Shown: positions 1 to 6,300 of the stretch, piece after piece | How positions within the stretch are numbered: the stretch's first letter is position 1 | Layout: each line of letters begins with the position of its first letter | From: Clostridiales bacterium | GTDB lineage: Bacteria; Bacillota; Clostridia; Caldicoprobacterales; UBA3941 | Direction: 5' to 3' | Assembly: GCA_012522165.1 (NCBI GenBank) | Contig: JAAYKZ010000039.1 | Location: 1-6,693, forward strand | Length of the DNA: 6,693 nucleotides | Notes under the pieces: model-generated | Told to the model about the DNA's origin: nothing | The model's database searches: none | What the model saw: only the letters and a program-made list of their open reading frames with translations | Program-made: the position numbers and the translations under genes

Positions 1-82
1 GCCTAGCAGCCTTGTTTTTTATCTCCTGTATTAATCTTCTCCTAGCATATATAGCAAAGTTTTTTAACTCTGTCTTATCCAT
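1..82 (-). CDS. pglX: Second PglX (BREX-1 adenine-specific DNA methyltransferase), N-terminal fragment cut by the left window edge
   Basis: Only the first 27 codons are inside the window; the frame is open to the edge. The peptide starts MDKTELKNFAIYARRRL and continues QEIKNKAAR. This matches, from memory of the family, the conserved start of type 1 PglX proteins (M-N-K-T-x-[IL]-K-N-F-A-I-x-A-R-x-x-L-I). The ATG at 82-80 is supported by an AAGGGGG ribosome binding site 5 bases upstream. The gene lies downstream of pglZ and of a brxL-like stub, in the same orientation as the pglX at the right of the window, which lacks exactly this N-terminal part only because of the other window edge. It is therefore a second pglX copy or a pglX fragment. 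Whether it is full length, catalytic, or a recombination donor cannot be seen. The family call is fairly sure despite the short length; the product's function is inferred. Confidence 0.8.
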   Translation of the reverse strand, partial: MDKTELKNFAIYARRRLIQEIKNKAAR

Positions 83-87
83 GGAAT

Positions 88-94
88 CCCCCTT
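88..94 (-). promoter_or_regulatory. Ribosome binding site of the left-edge pglX
   Basis: Read on the minus strand, AAGGGGG ends 5 bases before the ATG at 82-80. It fixes the start of the left-edge pglX and shows that this N-terminus is laid out as a translated gene start, not as an internal gene fragment. Confidence 0.7.
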
Positions 95-122
95 AAAATC
101 TATATTAATGATTGTAACTTCC

Positions 123-383
123 TCAATTCTTACACTTCAGTATATTCCTTATACTTTGCCAGACATCAATCTAATCATCTACATCTCTATCTACCAAGAA
201 TGAGGTGCATTGATATTCCAGATACTTATATCCCTTTGCTTTTTAATCTGTTTAATAATAATTATAATCTAACAGTCTTTTGTTCTCAACCATACCTTTA
301 TTCCTTGTATCATGGCTCCGGCTAATAAAAGATGTTCGGTTGAAGCACATAATGTCTTTATGAGGAATAACAATATATATACG
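123..383 (-). other. Intergenic stretch with a coding-like but stop-interrupted frame (possible gene remnant)
   Basis: No intact gene lies here. One minus-strand frame (codons in phase with 383-381) reads like protein between stops: RIYIVIPHKDIMCFNR at 383-336, then after stops at 254-252 and 245-243 a segment including GYKYLEYQCTSFLVDRD at 233-183, then after a stop at 173-171 IDVWQSIRNILK at 170-135, ending at a TGA at 125-123. The ATG at 350-348 could start a 32-residue peptide, but it has no clear ribosome binding site. The pieces are not recognised as any family. A decayed gene is one reading; AT-rich DNA giving plausible residues by chance is the other. Confidence 0.3.
139..169 (-). promoter_or_regulatory. 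Weak candidate promoter for the left-edge pglX
   Basis: On the minus strand, TTGATG (169-164) is followed by AATATA (146-141, spacer 17) or TATACT (144-139, spacer 19), about 55 bases before the pglX ATG. Because a terminator lies just upstream at 420-385, the downstream pglX should need its own promoter. In DNA this AT-rich such boxes occur often by chance, so this is only a suggestion. Confidence 0.2.
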
Positions 384-384
384 T

Positions 385-420
385 AAAAAATCTACTAGTG
401 AAAATATTCACTAGTAGATT
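385..420 (-). terminator. Intrinsic terminator, minus strand
   Basis: Positions 389-402 and 407-420 form a perfect 14-base-pair stem with a 4-base loop. On the minus strand the stem is followed by a run of six T (390-385). The stem is AT-rich (5 of 14 pairs are G-C) but long. It would end transcripts coming from pglX-pglZ about 370 bases beyond the pglZ stop, and it separates that operon from the left-edge pglX. The plus strand has no T-run on the other side, so the signal is directional. Confidence 0.8.
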
Positions 421-436
421 GTACATTAATATGTAC
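421..436. repeat. Small palindrome next to the terminator stem
   Basis: GTACAT at 421-426 and ATGTAC at 431-436 form a 6-base inverted repeat with a 4-base loop. It directly abuts the terminator stem, so a minus-strand transcript could form two adjacent hairpins. It may be part of the terminator or chance in AT-rich DNA. Confidence 0.35.
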
Positions 437-461
437 ATGCACAATTATATTAATAATTAGA

Positions 462-642
462 TTACACAACCGATATACAATCCTTATCCTTAAATGCTGT
501 GAATGCTTTGCCAATCATTACTAATATTTTCCCAATTAATTTTTCTTTCTAGTTTTCCTGTCCATACATTCCAGAATTGTGGATCTTTAAATTTAAGGGA
601 CAAGATTGGCAACACTAATAAATGTATGTTGACCTCTCGTCC
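462..642 (-). other. Coding-like, frame-broken segment (possible gene remnant of unknown family)
   Basis: A minus-strand frame is open from 678 to a TAA at 492-490 with no ATG. Its latter part looks like real protein: FKDPQFWNVWTGKLERKINW at 591-532, then ENISNDWQS at 531-505. The adjacent frame carries TAFKDKDCISVV at 500-465 followed by a TAA at 464-462, so a single frameshift near 500-505 would join the two into one plausible C-terminus. I do not recognise the family. No start codon with a ribosome binding site is visible, so it is unlikely to be expressed as it stands. It overlaps the palindrome at 595-645 and, in a different frame, the end of the brxL-like stub. Confidence 0.3.
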
Positions 643-645
643 CTT
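595..645. repeat. 51-base imperfect palindrome
   Basis: AAGGGACAAG at 595-604 pairs with CTCGTCCCTT at 636-645 (9 of 10 pairs). Inside it, GGCAAC (608-613) and GTTGACC (628-634) can pair with one bulge, giving a long two-part hairpin around an AT-rich loop. It is not followed by a T-run, so it is a poor terminator. The AAGGGAC...GTCCCTT outline resembles small palindromic or REP/MITE-like elements of Clostridia, but this is an impression only. It sits just beyond the brxL-like stub, close to the rearranged region. Confidence 0.5.
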
Positions 646-659
646 TCTTTCTCCTATTA

Positions 660-785
660 TTACTCTACTCCCAAAGCCTTAAAAACGGCATCTGCTGCTG
701 AACTATAGAATATTATGTTAAAAGAGCCCACCAATTTAGGAGAGGCTGTTCCTAAACCAGCCATACTAGTAATTGGAGGCTCTTC
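660..785 (-). pseudogene. brxL: C-terminal remnant of brxL (BREX Lon-like protein), rest of gene missing
   Basis: Immediately after the pglZ stop, a minus-strand frame codes for about 42 residues that start EEPPITSMAG and end FYSSAADAVFKALGVE before a TAA at 662-660. As far as I can recall the family, this aligns without gaps to the extreme C-terminus of type 1 BrxL, an AAA+ protein with a Lon-like C-terminal domain, which ends in a pattern like FY-x-x-P-x-D-A-V-F-K-A-L-G-V-E. BrxL is the gene expected after pglZ in type 1 BREX and is usually near 680 residues, so about 95% is missing: no ATPase or protease part is present. The frame enters from a stop (797-795) inside the pglZ end. An ATG at 764-762 could start a 34-residue peptide, but no convincing ribosome binding site precedes it. 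The alternative is a small unrelated ORF; the position and the C-terminal pattern argue against that. Confidence 0.68.
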
Positions 786-787
786 CC

Positions 788-3310
788 TTATATATCAAAA
801 CCAAAATCATCAGCAAAAGCTATGTCTATAATCACTTCATGACGTAAAACCTGGACTCCAGTATCCCAGTTTTCTATCACTAGATAATATGTCTTATCCC
901 TAGCATATTTTTGATTCTTTAGATTAAATGTTAAACTAAACACCCTCTTAGCCGATTCTTGTTGAGTGCTGTTTGCTAGATGAATTTCTTCATTTGATAT
1001 AATTTCCCCACTCTCATCTACAAAGGCAATTCTGTATTTAGCTGGCCTTACCACATCGCTTATGGCCTCTGTTTGTATAAAATCTAAAGTGATTATTAGG
1101 CTGGTTATCCTGGTAAGCATGCTAATTAAAGAAATACCTACATCACGGCTTTCTACACGTCCTCTATTGGTTCTCACCTCTACCACTGGCACCAATAATT
1201 CCTGGGGCGAACTTCCTCCATGGATATAATTCTGCCCTCCCCCAGGTACCTTAAATATATTGGAGGTAAGAGGAAAGGTAATAAAGCCTTTATGTGAGTT
1301 TCCTAATACCTTGGACATTTCAATAGTCTTTGTCCCTATAACGGAATACTCATAATCGGATAATACATACCGCTTATTTACCACATCGTCCCTAGAGAAT
1401 ACATTTTCTATCTTAGCTGACTCTTTTATTCTATCCCTTTTATAAATGAAGCCATGATCAGCAGTAATTATATATCTGGTGGCAGAGATCCTGTCAGTTA
1501 ACTTTCTAATAAGTCCGTGAATCTCTTCTATGGCCTCTATACAGGCTGTGAAGACCTGATCTTCGTCTCCAGACTCTCCTCTATCATCTATCTTATTGTG
1601 ATAGATATAGATAATGGATTTACCGACAAAGAAATCCTCCATCTCTTCACGACTATACTTTTGAAGTGCATCGTAGGATATAGCAGCACTATTTGGATTA
1701 TAAGATTTAATAATACTATCCCTTGCCTTTAGGGAGGAGGTAGACTTTCCATCTACCAGTCCATTTCCTATCTCATCTGCCTCCAACTTTTCATGAGGGA
1801 GAAGGGCCGCCATACCCATGCCAGTAAAGGAAGGCAGGATGCCTATTTGGGGTTCTATATTTACTGAATTTACCTTTTTATCCTTTTCCAGTTCTTTAAC
1901 CAGTTCTTTTGCTACCTCGTACCTGAAGGCGTCGGATATAATAACGATTACTCTATTTTTAGCATGGGCTAAATAGTTTTTATAAAAATCTCTTTGTAGC
2001 TTATATTTTCCACTAATAGCTTCATAGGAAAAGGTGTTATTAAACTCCTTTGTAATGACATCTAAATATCTATTAGTATAAATATTCTCTACCAACACCC
2101 TAAGCTCGTCAAAGATATGGTCATCTAATATTCTATCAAGATAGTAATAGAACTTCCTATAATAGGTATCAATTTTATAGACCTCCTTATGATACCTGTC
2201 TATTATTGATACAATATTGGACTCTGGTCTATAATTTGCACAGCTAATTATAAAGAATCCATATTTTAAAACCCGATACTCATTTGAGTATTTGCTGCCA
2301 AAATGCTTAAGCTCTCTAAACTCACAAAGACTTGGAATATCCATATCCTTTATTCTTGCGTTTATATTCTCATCCAGTAGCCGATTCACTACCCATTCTA
2401 TAATTTTTTTATCTACAAAATCGAACAAATCAAGGTTTATAAGTTCTTCTACATTAAAGCCTTTAAACACCTTATGCCCGTTAATTTTTCTGTAAACCAT
2501 TTGAGATAGAGAATCAAAGGCTTCCCAATATGCAAGATTATTCTTAAGTTGGTCCATAAAGGCCATAACAGTACCAGCCTTGTTCAGAATATATCTATTT
2601 AAGGATGAAGGCAGTTTCCCATCTATCTCCCTCTCTGCATAGGTTATAAATAAGCTAATAACCAATTTTTCTAGGCTGGGCGTTTCATTTACAAAGGAAA
2701 AGGTCTTATGGCAATGTTTCCAAAACACCTCTTCAAGGTCATACTTTTGTAGTTCTTTAAAATGCTCACTATCATTCAAATCTTCTTGGGTAATTAGAAT
2801 ACGTACTACTTCTTCAAAACTTGCAACCTTGGATCTTACTGCTGCACTAAGGAGGGCTATCTCTATATGGTCTTCATTATTGTATTCTGCTTCTAATCTA
2901 TAGAACCTATTTCTTCTAACCTTAGCATTAAAGAAGGAAGAATGTCTTTCCAGTACCGCCCTATACTTTGTATCTATTCCTAAATCATTCATCATTAAGC
3001 TTATCCTATCAGCAACAAACTCTTTGGAATACTTAAGGGTATCTGCCAGATGATTGAACTCTGACTTGGGCTTGGCAAAGGGAGCATATATAAGATAATT
3101 GCTCTTTTTATCTCTTCTTTCCAACAAAACCTTTGTTTCAAAGGAATTGGTTTCAGTTAGATAATGGATCTTAGCATTTTCAAGTTTTAAATTTTTTATG
3201 TCTTCTATAAACTCCTGTTTTGCATCATACCAAAACACTATCTTTCGGCTTTGTCCAGTAAATTCGGAGTTTAGTCTTTCTTCAATTTGTTTTAAACTCA
3301 ATTCTGCCAT
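788..3310 (-). CDS. pglZ: PglZ, BREX type 1 alkaline-phosphatase-like protein (type A)
   Basis: An 840-residue protein, normal for BREX-1 PglZ type A. Residue numbers count from the ATG at 3310. The N-terminus has the family-typical VFWYDAKQEF (about 25-34), followed by a long helical region without a clear motif. The alkaline-phosphatase-fold core starts near 455: VIVIISDAFRYE with metal-binding Asp460, the PSFTGMG loop with candidate nucleophile Thr496, YHNKIDD (570-576), TADHG with Asp618 and His619, and HGGSSPQE (697-704). All expected metal-ligand motifs are present, so the protein looks intact. A beta-rich C-terminal domain (about 720-840) follows. In BREX, PglZ is needed with PglX, BrxB and BrxC for host methylation and phage exclusion; its exact substrate is not settled. 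It is cytoplasmic, with no signal peptide or membrane segment. It starts 18 bases after the pglX stop, so the two are co-transcribed. A TTG at 3316 is in frame, but ATG at 3310 has the better ribosome-binding-site spacing. Confidence 0.95.
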   Translation of the reverse strand: MAELSLKQIEERLNSEFTGQSRKIVFWYDAKQEFIEDIKNLKLENAKIHYLTETNSFETKVLLERRDKKSNYLIYAPFAKPKSEFNHLADTLKYSKEFVADRISLMMNDLGIDTKYRAVLERHSSFFNAKVRRNRFYRLEAEYNNEDHIEIALLSAAVRSKVASFEEVVRILITQEDLNDSEHFKELQKYDLEEVFWKHCHKTFSFVNETPSLEKLVISLFITYAEREIDGKLPSSLNRYILNKAGTVMAFMDQLKNNLAYWEAFDSLSQMVYRKINGHKVFKGFNVEELINLDLFDFVDKKIIEWVVNRLLDENINARIKDMDIPSLCEFRELKHFGSKYSNEYRVLKYGFFIISCANYRPESNIVSIIDRYHKEVYKIDTYYRKFYYYLDRILDDHIFDELRVLVENIYTNRYLDVITKEFNNTFSYEAISGKYKLQRDFYKNYLAHAKNRVIVIISDAFRYEVAKELVKELEKDKKVNSVNIEPQIGILPSFTGMGMAALLPHEKLEADEIGNGLVDGKSTSSLKARDSIIKSYNPNSAAISYDALQKYSREEMEDFFVGKSIIYIYHNKIDDRGESGDEDQVFTACIEAIEEIHGLIRKLTDRISATRYIITADHGFIYKRDRIKESAKIENVFSRDDVVNKRYVLSDYEYSVIGTKTIEMSKVLGNSHKGFITFPLTSNIFKVPGGGQNYIHGGSSPQELLVPVVEVRTNRGRVESRDVGISLISMLTRITSLIITLDFIQTEAISDVVRPAKYRIAFVDESGEIISNEEIHLANSTQQESAKRVFSLTFNLKNQKYARDKTYYLVIENWDTGVQVLRHEVIIDIAFADDFGFDI

Positions 3311-3319
3311 CTTCAAATA

Positions 3320-3326
3320 CCCCTTT
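3320..3326 (-). promoter_or_regulatory. Ribosome binding site deciding the pglZ start
   Basis: AAAGGGG on the minus strand ends 9 bases before the ATG at 3310-3308 but only 3 bases before the in-frame TTG at 3316-3314. The spacing favours ATG. The site lies in the 18-base gap after the pglX stop (3331-3329), consistent with coupled translation of pglX and pglZ. Confidence 0.7.
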
Positions 3327-3328
3327 AT

Positions 3329-6300
3329 TTATATCCTAGCTAGTATCTTTAGGTTCTTATTGTTTTCATCCAGTTGTATCTTATCATAATTTACCTTTAT
3401 CCCATCATCCAAATCTATAGAAATTCGCCTTAAAGCCAGGTGAGCTATTCTTTCATCGTATTTCCTGCATTCATCCAATTGTTTGATCAGCTTTTGTATT
3501 AGCCTTTCCATTTTTGTGACCTCTCTAGGATTGTTATTATGGATCATCTCTTCCTTCAGATTCTCTATATTTCTTTCATAGATCTTCTGCATTTCATGAA
3601 GATAATCCACCCTCACCTTTCCAGTGGTATCCTCATTATATCTGTGCATGTAAATAAGAGCCTTGAATCCATTTTGTCTACCGCTGTCATAAAGCCAATA
3701 TATAGGCCTCTTCTTATAGGTTCTTACATGGTCTTTATAAAAATCTTTTAGGAAGTAATTTCTTATAACTTCCCTAGGGTCACCTTTGCCACCTAAAGCC
3801 TGTGCTATAAATTCTAGGTTTTCTTGTAAATACTCAGCACCAAAAGCGGCTTCAACAAACTCTACAAATTTAGATGTAATATCCTCTATATAATAGTCTT
3901 CATCTGTAATTAATATAACATTATCATCAACAGGCTTAAAACTCTTATATTTACCATCATCCCACTCCCCTCCGGCATAGGCTAAACCCTCCACATCTAA
4001 GGAATATCGACCAAATATACAGCCTATACCATAGGAGATAAAGGATCTTATAACATCTTCTTTGGTTAATATATAGCTATTTCCTTTTATATCTTCATAG
4101 ATTTCATCTTTATTATCAAAAATCTTAGTGATTGTAATATCTCTATCACTCACCTCTGGAGTTAATTCATCCTCCAAACCATAGATCTCAATAAATATAC
4201 GGTTTAACACCTCTTCATTGGCTTTGAGTTTTTCAAAATTACTATTAGCAAATGTCTTCCAGTTCTCATATGCAGCTTCAATAGTAGAAGGGACTTCTCC
4301 CTGCTTACTTTTATCTAATAAAGGATGGGTTACAAAGTCCCATGATGTTTCGAAGGAGTTCCAGTCCATTTGGGCGATTAAGATATTTTCTTTAACTATT
4401 TCTAGCACCCTTTGATTGTCTGAAAGCAGTATTGGGAAATTGTTAAAATCCCCTATCTGTAAATTTATAGTAGGATTTAGCATTTTAAAAATATAGTTAG
4501 ATATCTTGGTGCTCATAATACCCAATATATACATTAGATTATCATGATCATTTGCAAAGGCTGACATACCAGCAACATCATGAATACTGCCAGGCTCTCT
4601 ATATCGGATACTAAATCCACCACTAGTTATTAATGACCAGGTAATGGCTTCTTTGAAATAATAGCCAGGATTTCTTACAACTGAACGTTGTCTTCCCCTG
4701 TCATCCTTAAAATTCCTTATTTCAAAACCATCATTTTCCCAATTTACTACATAATCATAGTTTCCATACCACTGTCTTCTAGCTCCTCCTTTGTTATAAG
4801 GAAACCATTTGGCCTTAGACTCTATTGATGAGCTTATAGAATTAGCATTAAAACATATCTTATTGATATCCACTTCATGCCATAACCTTAAGAACCTATT
4901 ATTGTCTGCTGTCGCTAATCCTTGCCTTGGATCAATCAAGGAGTTTAGAGGCAATCCCTTTTCAAAGGCTTCAATTACATTATTGCTTGCCCAATAAGCT
5001 ATTGGCATTCCAGGAATTTTACCAAAATTTTCTTGATTTGATTCATAATAATAGCCACACCTAGGATTTTCGATTGCCTCTAAAGTCTTAATCCTCTGTA
5101 TCTCCATTCCACCTGTAAAGTCAGAGAGCTTAATATATTGCCCTTTCTCCTCAGATTTGTTGTTTTGTAACACAAATGTGCATATAGGTACTGTTGCCTC
5201 TTCAAAAGCAGAATACTCCATTTGTATAAGGGTAGAGATATGTCTAGTTTTTATAATATATTCCCTAAGCTTTTCATAACTTTTAATAAACATCCATACA
5301 AAGGGGGACATATATGCAGAGTATCCACCTTTTTTGCACATTTCTAAATTGTTGTATATAAACACAGAGAATAAGTCGCCTCTATAGTCGTTATAGTTCT
5401 TCCCAACATATTTCTTTAAATTTTTATCGAATTTATTTAAGTAAGGGGGATTGGTTACCATTATATGGTATTTATCCATTAGCATGCCCGCTATTTTTAT
5501 TAAGTTCCTTAATTGCTTTTGAGTTTTTTCTATATCTATTTCTTCCATTCTAACTTGTACAGCCTGGCCTTTTTCATGATCATCATTTATAAATTGATAA
5601 ACTAAATCCTTATGAATAGGATCCAGCCTTAAAATAGAGCCTATTTCTGTAGCATTCTCAAATTCTTTTATTAGATATTTTAAATCTTTTAGGGCTTGTT
5701 CCCTATCAATTTTATCCATGTTAACGCCTAGGTAATCTAAATGACCTCTATTTATCATGGTAGAATCTTCAAAGTAGCTAAGATTATTGCTTAAGGTCCC
5801 ATCTAAGGCTTTCCTATCGTGTTGTCTAGCTTTCATCATAATAGCAAAATACGCTAATTGATAGGCTCTTTTATCTATATCTAGGCCATAAAGATTTTTC
5901 TCCACAATTAGCCTTGCTGCTTCTCTTGCTGTATAGCCCTCTGATTCATATATCATTAGCAATACATCGAAAGCATAGCAAAGACAGTGTCCACTCCCCA
6001 TAGCATTATCAAATACTTTAATATCCTCAGGGGAAATCTTTTCATCTACGACGGGAATTTCACCGGGCATCAGATATTTCAAGGAATCTTTTATTATGCT
6101 ATTGGGATTCCTCTCTAACCAATACTTCCCCAGGGAGTTGTCTACCATATATCTTACAACCCAGTCAGTAGTAAATAACTGGGTGGCAGCGGGAATATCC
6201 TGTTTTTTTACTGTTTTTTTAGATAGGATATTTATAACCTCATCCTTCCGCTCGGAATTATAGTACTGATATAGCCAGCCAATTATCTCTACCTGTCCAT

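Noticed and set aside
99..126. Promoter boxes TTGAGG and TATAGA close to the second pglX
   Set aside because: Transcription from here would start at about 92-93, inside the ribosome binding site, so it could not give a properly translated message.
12..203. Plus-strand ORF of 63 codons at the left edge
   Set aside because: It is antisense to the second pglX N-terminus and its leader; hydrophobic residues arise from AT-rich complement, and there is no ribosome binding site or family likeness.
660..764. A functional 34-residue small protein from the ATG at 764
   Set aside because: No convincing ribosome binding site, and its sequence is better explained as the leftover C-terminus of BrxL.
1517..1732. 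Plus-strand ORFs inside pglZ (this one, 2292-2495 and 3198-3389)
   Set aside because: They lie opposite the well-supported pglZ coding frame and show no recognisable protein features.
3314..3316. TTG start for pglZ
   Set aside because: It leaves only 3 bases after the AAAGGGG ribosome binding site; the ATG two codons on has 9 bases and is the more usual start codon.
3539..4997. Plus-strand ORFs inside pglX (3539-3751, 4218-4415, 4809-4997)
   Set aside because: They are antisense shadows of pglX with no family likeness or translation signals.
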